This document shows positions 1 through 6,557 of a stretch of DNA of 6,695 nt, piece after piece. Numbering within the stretch: position 1 is the stretch's first letter; each line of letters begins with the position of its first letter. A program made the translations under genes and the position numbers. The notes beneath the pieces are model-generated. The model worked only from the letters and a program-made list of their open reading frames with translations, searched no databases and was not told where the DNA came from. The stretch comes from HGM05190 sp964394205 (GTDB lineage: Bacteria > Bacteroidota > Bacteroidia > Bacteroidales > Muribaculaceae), in contig CAYMVS010000083.1 in assembly GCA_964394205.1 (NCBI GenBank), forward strand, positions 1 through 6,695, read 5' to 3'.

Positions 1-45
1 CTCTTAGCAAGAGATTTGGATGGGTTAAAATAGAGTAGGGGGGAT

Positions 46-77
46 TTTTGTTGGTTGATACATTTTATGTAGTTTTG
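46..77 (+). promoter_or_regulatory. Bacteroidetes-type promoter for the DUF1349 gene
   Basis: TTTG at 46-49, a 20-bp spacer, then TAGTTTTG at 70-77, an exact match to the Bacteroidetes -7 consensus TAnnTTTG. A start near position 84 is inferred, giving a leader of about 20 nt before the ATG at 104. Only sequence supports it, but spacing and position are right. Confidence 0.65.
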
Positions 78-103
78 TAACCGAAACGTTAATAAAGTGG
101 ATT

Positions 104-709
104 ATGGAAATGGATATGGACAGGTTCAGTTGGATAAGGGAACCGAAGGAATGGACGATTTCCAATGGCGTTATCAAAATTACAACAGAGCCGAGGACTG
201 ATCTTTGGCAACGGACATATTATCATTTTTGCAACGACAATGCGCCGTTGTTTCTGATGGAGACGGGTGAGAAGTTTTTTTCGTTTGTTGTCAAGACCGA
301 TTTTACTGACAGCAAGCGTCGTTTTGATCAGTGTGGGGTAGTTGTCTATCTTGACAGTGAGAATTGGATCAAGGGTTCTGTAGAGTTTGAAAATGAGCGG
401 TTTCAGCATCTTGGCAGTGTGGTGACCAATAACGGTTTCTCTGATTGGGCTACGACTGAGATCCCGGCCACAATTAAGTCGATGTGGTATAGGTTGAGCC
501 GGCGTGAAGATGATTTTAAAATTGAATGTAGCGAGGACGGGGTAACATTTCGCCAGATTCGTATATGTCATCTTCAGGAGGCAACTGATATGGTCAGGTT
601 CGGGATATATGCCTGCAGCCCTGAGGATTCTTCGTTCACTGCCGTATTTACCGATATGAGGATTTCTGAATGTATGTGGCTCGCACACGATGGCCAACGG
701 CCTGACTGA
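104..709 (+). CDS. DUF1349 domain-containing protein
   Basis: A 201-residue protein that I recognise as a full-length DUF1349 protein, the family related to yeast Ree1 with a concanavalin A-like beta-sandwich fold. Its biochemical role is not established. Typical features are the opening FSWIREPKEW (residues 8-17), the core strand DQCGVVVYLDSENWIKGSVE (75-94), followed by the region around residues 98-117, then MWYRLSRR (127-134), SEDGVTFRQI (143-152) and the final strand FGIYACSP (166-173). There is no signal peptide or membrane segment, so it is probably cytoplasmic. ATG 104 is chosen because it is the first start after the promoter and is preceded by A-rich sequence; ATGs at 110 and 116 are alternatives with little effect on the domain. 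It appears to be a single-gene unit, as 164 bp separate it from the next gene. The fold suggests carbohydrate binding, but nothing here shows it. Confidence 0.88.
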   Translation: MEMDMDRFSWIREPKEWTISNGVIKITTEPRTDLWQRTYYHFCNDNAPLFLMETGEKFFSFVVKTDFTDSKRRFDQCGVVVYLDSENWIKGSVEFENERFQHLGSVVTNNGFSDWATTEIPATIKSMWYRLSRREDDFKIECSEDGVTFRQIRICHLQEATDMVRFGIYACSPEDSSFTAVFTDMRISECMWLAHDGQRPD

Positions 710-736
710 ATTGCTTTAAATGTTTATCTGTAAAAT

Positions 737-881
737 CCATCCAATCAAACCGACTGAATGGGGAAAGAGAAACTAAACGGTAAAAATTGAGGCGGAACAT
801 CAAATTGTCACTCATTTTTTGTACTTTTGGCTTCGATAATTTGAATTTTGCAATTTCATAATCGATCGGTTTGATGGGTGG
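737..881. repeat. Long-range imperfect inverted repeat across the DUF1349/esterase gap
   Basis: The left arm at 737-753 (CCATCCAATCAAACCGA) pairs with the right arm at 866-881 (TCGGTTTGATGGGTGG). Ten pairs are perfect (744-753 with 866-875); then A743 bulges and six more pairs follow, one of them T-G. The 112 nt between the arms include a -7 promoter element. The right arm contains the ATG at 874 and ends just before the ATG at 883. The pairing is seen directly; a role in translation control or as a remnant of an inserted element is inference. Confidence 0.6.
822..829 (+). promoter_or_regulatory. -7 promoter element for the esterase gene
   Basis: TACTTTTG matches the Bacteroidetes -7 consensus TAnnTTTG exactly. 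No good -33 TTG/TTTG sits at the usual distance (the nearest TTG, 805-807, is only 14 bp away), so the promoter may be weak or helped by an activator. A start near 836 would leave about 38 nt before ATG 874. Confidence 0.45.
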
Positions 882-1665
882 AATGTTTAAATGCTTGATA
901 TTTACCATGTTGTCGTTGGCCAGTTTTACAGCGATGTCACAACCCCGCGTTGTTGTGCTTGAGAATCCGAAGATGACCGTATTCCTGCCGTCGGTTGCCA
1001 ATGGCAGCGCGGTGATAGCATGTCCCGGAGGTGGATATTCTCATCTGGCGCGAGGTCATGAGGGATTTGACTGGGCTCATTTTTTCAACAATCTCGGCTT
1101 TGTCTATGCCGTTGTTGAGTATTCAATGCCCAACGGTGACCGGGAGCTACCGCTCGGTGATGTCAGGAGTGCGTATAAAATAATGAGTGACAGTGCCGAG
1201 GCCTGGGGTGTTAATCGGGACAGAATCGGTATAATGGGATCGTCGGCAGGCGGTCATCTGGCATCGAGCGTGGCCACACATCCGACCGCGGGCTGTCGTC
1301 CGGCTTTCCAGATATTGTTTTATCCGGTCATCTCGCTTGACAACTCAATCACCCATAAGGGTACCCGTAAAGGCTTTTTAGGTGAAAATCCTGATGATCA
1401 GCTTGTCGCCCAATGGTCTTCCCACAACAATGTCGACAGGGGCACACCCCCCGCGTTTATAGTGTTAAGTGGAGATGACAAGGCAGTCAGCCCACAAAAC
1501 AGCATCCTTTATTTCAATGCATTGACCAAGGCCGGAGTGCCGGCAACGTTACATATTTATCCGACCGGAGGTCACGGTTGGGGCTACCGACCGACTTTCA
1601 AGTATCATGATGTCATGCTCAACGAGCTGGCCGAGTGGCTGAAAAACCTGAATAATGAAAAGTGA
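874..1665 (+). CDS. Secreted alpha/beta-hydrolase, acetyl-esterase-like
   Basis: A 263-residue serine hydrolase of the alpha/beta-hydrolase fold, close to the Aes/acetyl xylan esterase-like group (COG0657 type). A hydrophobic N-terminus (residues 4-22, MFKCLIFTMLSLASFTAMS) looks like a signal peptide cut near AMS-Q, with no lipobox cysteine, so export to the periplasm is likely. The oxyanion motif is CPGGGY (50-55), followed by HEGFDWAHFF (62-71). The nucleophile is Ser124 in GSSAG (122-126), the acid probably Asp202 in SGDD (199-202), and the base His234 in TGGHGWG (231-237). The triad is complete. Deacetylation of plant or host glycans is the usual guess in Bacteroidales, but the substrate cannot be read here. 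ATG 874 is preferred over an upstream TTG at 871; ATG 883 would begin directly at the signal peptide and is a real alternative. The stop lies 2 nt before the next gene's ATG, implying one transcript. Confidence 0.87.
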   Translation: MGGMFKCLIFTMLSLASFTAMSQPRVVVLENPKMTVFLPSVANGSAVIACPGGGYSHLARGHEGFDWAHFFNNLGFVYAVVEYSMPNGDRELPLGDVRSAYKIMSDSAEAWGVNRDRIGIMGSSAGGHLASSVATHPTAGCRPAFQILFYPVISLDNSITHKGTRKGFLGENPDDQLVAQWSSHNNVDRGTPPAFIVLSGDDKAVSPQNSILYFNALTKAGVPATLHIYPTGGHGWGYRPTFKYHDVMLNELAEWLKNLNNEK

Positions 1666-1667
1666 CT

Positions 1668-2972
1668 ATGACAGATAACTTCACATTACCCGAGGCAATC
1701 AGGGAGGCCCAGCGCTGTTTGCAATGTAAAGTTCCCGGGTGCAGAAAGGGGTGCCCGATAAACAATGATATCCCACAGTGGATCGGCGAGATGGCAAAAG
1801 GCAACTTTGGCAACGCGATGAAGATAATCAATTGTTACAGCAATTTGCCGGCGGTTTGTGGACGTGTGTGTGGCCATGAGCGTCAGTGTCAGGGCAATTG
1901 TGTACTTGCCAAAAAAGGAGATTCAGTCAAAATTGGCAAGCTCGAGCGGTTTGTCGCCGACTTTGACTGGAATGCCGGACTGACCCATGAGGCTGTGCCC
2001 GAAAAGAGCCGAGGTAGGGTAGCGGTGGTAGGTAGCGGTCCGGCCGGCCTAACTATAGCCGGCGACCTGTCACACAAAGGATTTTATGTCGAGATATTTG
2101 AGATGGAACCCGTGCCCGGCGGGATGCTTCAGTTCGGGATACCCGAGTATCGATTGCCCAAAGAGGTGGTGCACCGTGAGATAAAGAAAATCGCAAACTT
2201 AGGTGTTGTCTTCCATCTCAACACAACCGTTGGCAGTGATCTCACGGTCGACGACCTCTTTGCAAAAGGATTTGACGCAATATTCATCGGCACCGGCACA
2301 GGGGTGCCCAAGCGTCTCGATATCCCGGGAATTGATCACCCCGGGGTCAGACAGGCGATACGTTTCCTGCGTCGCGTCGGGCTTTACGAGATCGGCAGCA
2401 AGTCGCGCGATGAGATAATGGTTGACGAGGGTGAGGTTGTCGCCGTCATAGGATGTGGTAACACCGCCATCGATGCAGCCCGAACAGCCCTGCGCATAGG
2501 TGCCAAAGAGGTCTACGTGATCTATCACCGTTCGGTCGACAAGATGACAGCGCTCAGAGCCGAGTATGACGAGGCGGTGAAAGAGGGAGTGAAGTTTATC
2601 TGGAACTCTCAGGTGATCAATATTGAGCCGGCCAATGAAACAAAGTTGAAATGCATAACGATAAGGGACGACCGTGGAGAGTTTGTTCTTGAAGTCGATA
2701 AATTGATTCAGGCGATTGGCTCGGTGCCGGCATCGCGCGTTATCTCATCAACTCAAGGGATTGATGTAGACGGCAAAGGATATGTATTGACCCGTGACAA
2801 CCCCTATGGGATGAGCTCGCGCAAAGGTATTTTTGCCGGAGGCGATGTCACTAACCGTCCCGCTACGGTCGTTCATGCGATGCGTGATGCCAAGGCTGTT
2901 GCCGAGGGGATTGTGAGATATATAGACGCCATCAAACTGATGGAGGCGATCGACAGCCCGCGGGAAGGATGA
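1668..2972 (+). CDS. NADPH-dependent glutamate synthase small subunit-like (GltD/NfnB family) FeS flavoprotein
   Basis: A 434-residue oxidoreductase that moves electrons between NAD(P)H, FAD and iron-sulfur clusters. The N-terminal ferredoxin-like domain has cysteines 17, 20, 25 and 29 (CLQC, then CRKGC) and 64, 68, 74 and 78 (CGRVC, QCQGNC). An FAD Rossmann motif VVGSGPAG lies at 120-127, the GGMLQFGIPEYRLP signature at 151-164, an NADPH motif IGCGNTAIDAA at 261-271 with YHRS at 286-289, and the C-terminal FAD motif IFAGGDV at 388-394. It resembles the homotetrameric GltA form (TIGR01316) and NfnB more than the enteric GltD. The N-terminus is about 20-30 residues shorter than in many NfnB proteins, but all motifs are present. 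No gltB-like large subunit and no NfnA-like FAD/NAD partner lie in the window, so the true acceptor is unknown. ATG 1668 is chosen over a GTG at 1662 that overlaps the previous stop. It is co-transcribed with the esterase by spacing. Confidence 0.85.
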   Translation: MTDNFTLPEAIREAQRCLQCKVPGCRKGCPINNDIPQWIGEMAKGNFGNAMKIINCYSNLPAVCGRVCGHERQCQGNCVLAKKGDSVKIGKLERFVADFDWNAGLTHEAVPEKSRGRVAVVGSGPAGLTIAGDLSHKGFYVEIFEMEPVPGGMLQFGIPEYRLPKEVVHREIKKIANLGVVFHLNTTVGSDLTVDDLFAKGFDAIFIGTGTGVPKRLDIPGIDHPGVRQAIRFLRRVGLYEIGSKSRDEIMVDEGEVVAVIGCGNTAIDAARTALRIGAKEVYVIYHRSVDKMTALRAEYDEAVKEGVKFIWNSQVINIEPANETKLKCITIRDDRGEFVLEVDKLIQAIGSVPASRVISSTQGIDVDGKGYVLTRDNPYGMSSRKGIFAGGDVTNRPATVVHAMRDAKAVAEGIVRYIDAIKLMEAIDSPREG

Positions 2973-3014
2973 TCAAGAAGACGGGTGTGCAGTTAAAAAC
3001 TTTTTTTGCTCAGT

Positions 3015-3046
3015 TTTGGCTCTGTCATCCAAAAGCATTAACTTTG
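3015..3046 (+). promoter_or_regulatory. Consensus promoter of the pyrBI operon
   Basis: TTTG at 3015-3018, a 20-bp spacer and TAACTTTG at 3039-3046, an exact TAnnTTTG. The inferred start is near 3053, which leaves an unusually long leader of about 215 nt before pyrB. A TGTCA copy (3023-3027), the half-site of the palindromes further down, lies inside the spacer. Confidence 0.65.
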
Positions 3047-3052
3047 TGGCAA

Positions 3053-3269
3053 AATATAAACTGATGATTTTTTATAATCGGGAAATATCTGACGCCACGT
3101 CGTTTCACGTCGACAACCATTTGAGTTATCTCGTCGGACGTGAGAAATCCCCGTCGTGTCTGAAGAATCATCACCAATGTTGGCGACCCGTCACGAGTCT
3201 TGTCGATATGTCAATGACAAGAACCGATGGCAGGTCTTTTTTTTAGGCAATAACTGACAGTGTCACATT
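3053..3269 (+). promoter_or_regulatory. pyrB leader region, possible attenuator
   Basis: About 215 nt of probable untranslated leader. It contains a stem-loop with arms TCTTGTC (3198-3204) and GACAAGA (3216-3222), a GACC (3185-3188) that could pair with GGTC (3233-3236), and directly after that eight Ts (3237-3244). An ORF starting at ATG 3064 (60 codons) has its TAG stop at 3244-3246, at the end of the T run, so a ribosome on it would cover the stem-loop. This arrangement recalls UTP-sensitive attenuation at enteric pyrBI. The stem is not directly next to the T tract, so it is not a textbook terminator. I see no PyrR-type binding consensus. The function is inferred. Confidence 0.3.
3209..3265. 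repeat. Paired TGTCA/TGACA palindromes upstream of pyrB
   Basis: Two 11-bp palindromes share the same half-site in opposite order: TGTCAATGACA at 3209-3219 and TGACAGTGTCA at 3255-3265. Their centres are 46 bp apart, and the second ends 4 nt before the pyrB ATG. They could be operator half-sites. The first also overlaps the loop and 3' arm of the RNA stem-loop 3198-3222, so it may simply be part of that structure. Confidence 0.35.
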
Positions 3270-4196
3270 ATGAATAAACATTCACTTGTATCTATTTCAG
3301 AGCTTTCACGCGACGAGATCCTGCATCTGCTTGAAATGTCGCGCTACTTTGAGGAAAATCCCAATCAGAAAATTCTTGACGGGAAAGTTGTGGCCACGCT
3401 CTTCTTTGAACCGTCGACGCGAACACGTCTCAGTTTTGAGACCGCTGTAAATCGTCTTGGCGGCCGGGTGATAGGTTTCTCCGATGCCAACTCGACATCG
3501 ACCTCAAAGGGAGAGACTTTAAAAGATACAATTAAAATGGTGAGCAATTATGCCGACCTTATCGTGATGCGTCATCATCTTGAGGGCGCGGCGAGATATG
3601 CCACCGAGGTGACTGAAACGCCAATTATCAACGCCGGCGACGGGGCCAATCAGCACCCGACGCAAACTATGCTCGACCTCTATTCAATCTACAAGACTCA
3701 GGGCACACTGAACGGCCTCACCATTACGATGGTAGGCGATCTGAAGTATGGTCGCACCGTCCACTCGCTTTTGATGGCAATGAGATTCTTTAACCCGACA
3801 TTCAGGTTTGTAGCGTGTGACGAGCTCAAGATGCCGACCGAATACAAGGACTTCTGTGACCGAAACGGTATCAAATACAGCGAGCACACCGATTTCGGGC
3901 CCGGCGTCATCAACTCGACCGATATACTTTACATGACAAGGGTGCAACGCGAGCGGTTCAGCGACCTGATGGAGTATGAGAGGGTAAAAAACATCTACAC
4001 CCTTTACAACTCGATGCTTAAAGATGCCCGCCCCAATATGCGTATTCTCCACCCTCTGCCTCGTGTCAACGAGATAAACCAGGATGTCGACGACAACCCG
4101 ATGGCTTACTATTTCGAGCAGGCCCGTAATGGACTTTTCGCCCGTCAAGCCTTGATTTGCCGTGCTTTAGATATTGATGTTCCAACTAAAAAATGA
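3270..4196 (+). CDS. pyrB: Aspartate carbamoyltransferase, catalytic subunit
   Basis: Joins carbamoyl phosphate and L-aspartate to make N-carbamoyl-L-aspartate, the committed step of pyrimidine synthesis, in the cytoplasm. The 308 residues compare with 311 in E. coli. The carbamoyl-phosphate signature FFEPSTRTRLSFE spans residues 45-57 (STRTR 49-53). The mobile-loop lysine is Lys80 in SKGET, Arg101 is in MRHH, and NQHPTQ is at 127-132 with His129. The aspartate-binding side shows TRVQRERF (223-230, with Arg224 and Gln226) and HPLPR at 261-265. All key residues expected from the E. coli enzyme are present. The first and only sensible start is ATG 3270. The regulatory chain gene pyrI follows after 9 nt, so the product is probably the class B-type c6r6 holoenzyme under allosteric control by nucleotides. 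Confidence 0.98.
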   Translation: MNKHSLVSISELSRDEILHLLEMSRYFEENPNQKILDGKVVATLFFEPSTRTRLSFETAVNRLGGRVIGFSDANSTSTSKGETLKDTIKMVSNYADLIVMRHHLEGAARYATEVTETPIINAGDGANQHPTQTMLDLYSIYKTQGTLNGLTITMVGDLKYGRTVHSLLMAMRFFNPTFRFVACDELKMPTEYKDFCDRNGIKYSEHTDFGPGVINSTDILYMTRVQRERFSDLMEYERVKNIYTLYNSMLKDARPNMRILHPLPRVNEINQDVDDNPMAYYFEQARNGLFARQALICRALDIDVPTKK

Positions 4197-4205
4197 CAAT
4201 CAAAA

Positions 4206-4670
4206 ATGACTGCTACCAAGAAAGAACTCGCTGTTGCCGCTTTGTGTAATGGAACCGTGATCGACCATATACCAAGCGATGCCCTGTTCAAGTGTGTCAA
4301 GATTTTGGGTATTGAGAAAATGGACTCGGCGGTGACCATCGGCAATAATCTTGCAAGCAAAAAACTCGGCAAAAAGGGTATAATCAAGATCGCCGACATG
4401 ACATTTCCCGAGGCGACGCTGAACCGCATCGCCCTGGTGGCGCCTACTGCAGTTATCAATATCATTGAAGATTATGCTGTTGTGGAAAAATTCAAAGTTA
4501 AACTGCCACCGGCTGTCAAAGATATTGTTAAATGTGACAACCCCAAATGTATCACCAATAATGAGCCGATGTCAACACGGTTTGAGGTCGGTGAAAATGA
4601 CGGAGCCGTCAAAATAACCTGTTATTACTGCGGTCACAGCCTCAATGCCGCCGATGCCACGATAAAGTGA
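4206..4670 (+). CDS. pyrI: Aspartate carbamoyltransferase, regulatory subunit
   Basis: The nucleotide-binding regulatory chain of aspartate transcarbamoylase, 154 residues against 153 in E. coli. The N-terminal allosteric domain (about residues 5-100) contains the family pattern VAALCNGTVIDHIPSD (10-25), followed by the stretch IGNNLASKKLGKKGIIKI (45-62). The C-terminal zinc domain has Cys110, Cys115, Cys139 and Cys142, spaced C-x4-C-x23-C-x2-C, which bind the structural zinc that holds the contact to PyrB. It starts 9 nt after pyrB in an A-rich context (TCAAAAATG). Its TGA stop overlaps the next ATG by one base (TGATG), which suggests translational coupling. Allosteric response to CTP, UTP or ATP is expected from the family but cannot be read from the sequence. 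Confidence 0.98.
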   Translation: MTATKKELAVAALCNGTVIDHIPSDALFKCVKILGIEKMDSAVTIGNNLASKKLGKKGIIKIADMTFPEATLNRIALVAPTAVINIIEDYAVVEKFKVKLPPAVKDIVKCDNPKCITNNEPMSTRFEVGENDGAVKITCYYCGHSLNAADATIK

Positions 4671-5230
4671 TGAGAGAAAGCTGGAAACCGGGAACAATGA
4701 TATATCCGCTGCCGGCCGTGTTGGTGTCGTGTGGAAACAACGCCGTCAACAATTTTTTCACCGTTGCGTGGACCGGCACGATATGCACAAACCCGGCTAT
4801 GTGTTACATCTCAGTGCGCCCCGAGCGCTATAGTCACAGCCTGATCATGGCCAACATGATGTTTACCATCAATCTCACCACCGGGAGAATGGCCCGCGCC
4901 ACCGATCTGGCAGGCGTAAAATCGGGTCGTGACATCAACAAATGGGAGGCAACAGGCCTCACCCCGGTGCCGGGAGTAAGCGTGGAGTGCCCCTATATCG
5001 GGCAGTCGCCGCTATCTATAGAGTGCCGCGTTAAAGAGGTGCTCAAGCTTGGCAGCCATGACATGATGATAGCCGAGGTGACAAACGTCCTTGCCAATCC
5101 CGATCTGATTGACCGGGACACCGGTCATTTTGATCTTGAAAGCGCCGGCCTGCTGGCCTACAGTCATGGATGGTACTACTCGTTGGGAAAGCAATTGGGC
5201 CGTTTTGGATGGTCAGTTAAAAAGAAATAA
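4670..5230 (+). CDS. Flavin reductase family protein (FMN-binding split barrel)
   Basis: A 186-residue protein of the flavin-reductase-like family (Pfam Flavin_Reduct, COG1853), which binds FMN and often reduces flavin with NAD(P)H. Typical segments are the start WKPGTMIYPLPAVLVSCG (5-22), the strand FFTVAWTGTICTNPAMCYIS (29-48), SVRPERYSHSLI (48-59), FTINLT (65-70), and the late strand GSHDMMIAEVTNV (128-140). The C-terminal LAYSHGWYYSLGKQLGRFGW (162-181) is a signature of a Bacteroidetes/Firmicutes subgroup as I recall it. There is no signal peptide. ATG 4670 is chosen because it overlaps the pyrI stop by one base; a GTG at 4667 is possible. It sits inside the pyrBI-glyA run, yet no direct part in pyrimidine synthesis is known. 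Supplying or holding reduced flavin is a guess only, and the substrate is unknown. Confidence 0.87.
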   Translation: MRESWKPGTMIYPLPAVLVSCGNNAVNNFFTVAWTGTICTNPAMCYISVRPERYSHSLIMANMMFTINLTTGRMARATDLAGVKSGRDINKWEATGLTPVPGVSVECPYIGQSPLSIECRVKEVLKLGSHDMMIAEVTNVLANPDLIDRDTGHFDLESAGLLAYSHGWYYSLGKQLGRFGWSVKKK

Positions 5231-5251
5231 ACAGTAAAACATATATAATCG

Positions 5252-6532
5252 ATGGAAAGAGACACAGCAATTTTTGACATTATCGAGCGAGAGCATCAAC
5301 GTCAGCTCAAAGGCATAGAGCTCATAGCCTCCGAAAACTTTGTGAGCGACCAGGTTATGCAGGCCATGGGTTCGTGCCTGACCAATAAATATGCCGAGGG
5401 ATACCCCGGCCATCGCTATTACGGCGGTTGCGGCGTGGTCGATGAAGCCGAGACTCTTGCAATTGACCGCGTGAAACAACTCTTTGGCGCCGAGTATGCC
5501 AATGTTCAGCCCCACTCGGGAGCCCAGGCCAACATGGCGGTCTTTATGGCTGTTATGAAACCGGGTGACAAATTTCTCGGTCTCAATCTGGCTCATGGCG
5601 GACACCTCTCTCACGGCAGCCCCGTCAACTTCTCGGGTCTGGTCTTTGAAGCCCATGATTATAATGTGAAAGCCGACACCGGCCTTGTCGACTATGACCA
5701 GATGGAGGAAGTGGCAATGAGAGAGCGTCCCCGGCTGATTATCGGTGGTGCAAGCGCCTACTCCCGTGAGTGGGACTATGCACGAATGCGTGACATAGCC
5801 GAGCGCGCCGGCGCCCTCCTTATGGTTGACATGGCCCATCCTGCCGGCTTGATTGCCGCTGGTTTGCTTGACAACCCGCTGAAATATGCCCACATCGTGA
5901 CATCCACAACCCACAAGACCCTGCGTGGCCCCCGCGGCGGTATCATTCTGCTCGGTAAAGATTTTGAAAACCCGATGGGCAAAACAAATAACAAGGGGCA
6001 GGTTCGCATGATGTCATCTATCCTCGACTCGGCCGTCTTCCCCGGAGTGCAGGGTGGTCCGCTCGAGCATGTCATCGCCGCCAAAGCTGTCGCATTTGGC
6101 GAGGCCCTCACGCCCGAGTTCAAGGACTATCAGATCCAGGTGCAGAAAAATGCAGCCGCTATGGCAGACGCCCTGTTGAACAAAGGATATAACATTGTCA
6201 GCGGTGGTACCGACAATCACTGCATCCTGTTGGACTTAAGAACAAAATTCCCCGAGCTAACAGGAAAGGTTGCCGAGCGTGTGCTTGTTGACGCCGACAT
6301 TACTGCAAATAAAAACATGGTGCCCTTTGACACACGGTCGCCGTTCCAGACCTCAGGCATCCGCCTGGGCACAGCCGCCATCACTACCCGCGGAGCCAAA
6401 GAGCCGATGATGGCTCAGATTGTTGAGCTTATCGACCGCGTTTTGACCAATGCCGACAATGAAAAGGTAATCGCCGACGTGCGCTCTCAGGTCAATGAAA
6501 TGATGAAACCATACCCGATTTTTGCGTATTAA
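5252..6532 (+). CDS. glyA: Serine hydroxymethyltransferase
   Basis: A PLP enzyme that interconverts serine plus tetrahydrofolate with glycine plus 5,10-methylene-tetrahydrofolate, the main source of one-carbon units. The 426 residues compare with 417 in E. coli. Motifs in order are ELIASENF (23-30), NKYAEGYPGHRYYGG (45-59), NVQPHSGAQAN (84-94), GGHLSHG (116-122), MVDMAHPAGL (191-200, Asp193 and His196), TSTTHKTLRGPRGG (217-230) with the PLP lysine at Lys222, DNHCILLDL (321-329), and TSGIRLGTAA (367-376) with the carboxylate-binding Arg371. The active site is complete. It begins 21 nt after the flavin reductase stop with no promoter element between, so it is probably co-transcribed with pyrBI. 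The ATG is preceded by AT-rich sequence and by no Shine-Dalgarno. A strong hairpin follows the stop. Confidence 0.98.
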   Translation: MERDTAIFDIIEREHQRQLKGIELIASENFVSDQVMQAMGSCLTNKYAEGYPGHRYYGGCGVVDEAETLAIDRVKQLFGAEYANVQPHSGAQANMAVFMAVMKPGDKFLGLNLAHGGHLSHGSPVNFSGLVFEAHDYNVKADTGLVDYDQMEEVAMRERPRLIIGGASAYSREWDYARMRDIAERAGALLMVDMAHPAGLIAAGLLDNPLKYAHIVTSTTHKTLRGPRGGIILLGKDFENPMGKTNNKGQVRMMSSILDSAVFPGVQGGPLEHVIAAKAVAFGEALTPEFKDYQIQVQKNAAAMADALLNKGYNIVSGGTDNHCILLDLRTKFPELTGKVAERVLVDADITANKNMVPFDTRSPFQTSGIRLGTAAITTRGAKEPMMAQIVELIDRVLTNADNEKVIADVRSQVNEMMKPYPIFAY

Positions 6533-6540
6533 CGACGATA

Positions 6541-6554
6541 TTAATAATTATTAA
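6541..6554. repeat. Perfect 14-bp AT palindrome after glyA
   Basis: TTAATAATTATTAA reads the same on both strands and lies 8 nt after the glyA stop. It may only reflect AT-rich intergenic sequence, or it may bind a protein; no function can be read. Confidence 0.4.
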
Positions 6555-6557
6555 CAC

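Noticed and set aside
1..13. Small hairpin CTCTT-AGC-AAGAG at the left edge
   Set aside because: Five base pairs with a 3-nt loop and no T tract, at the window edge where the upstream gene cannot be seen. It could be the end of a terminator but cannot be supported.
648..1001. 117-codon minus-strand open frame crossing the DUF1349/esterase gap
   Set aside because: It overlaps both well-supported + strand genes, shows no family I recognise, and its open stretch in the gap is explained by AT-rich sequence. No minus-strand promoter is evident.
2991..3007. Possible terminator after the GltD-like gene (AGTT-AAA-AACT then T7)
   Set aside because: The stem is only four weak pairs and shares its last base with the T run. 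It is too unstable to call, though the T7 tract may still help RNA release.
3016..3246. 76-codon + strand ORF upstream of pyrB as a protein-coding gene
   Set aside because: It begins with TTG inside the promoter -33 box and has no recognisable domain. Only the part from ATG 3064 could be translated, and that is treated as a possible leader peptide, not a gene.
3684..4148. 154-codon minus-strand open frame opposite pyrB
   Set aside because: It lies entirely within the conserved pyrB coding region and matches no family I know.
5213..5914. 233-codon minus-strand open frame opposite glyA
   Set aside because: It is antisense to an intact, fully recognisable serine hydroxymethyltransferase and has no known domain; it is a codon-usage shadow.
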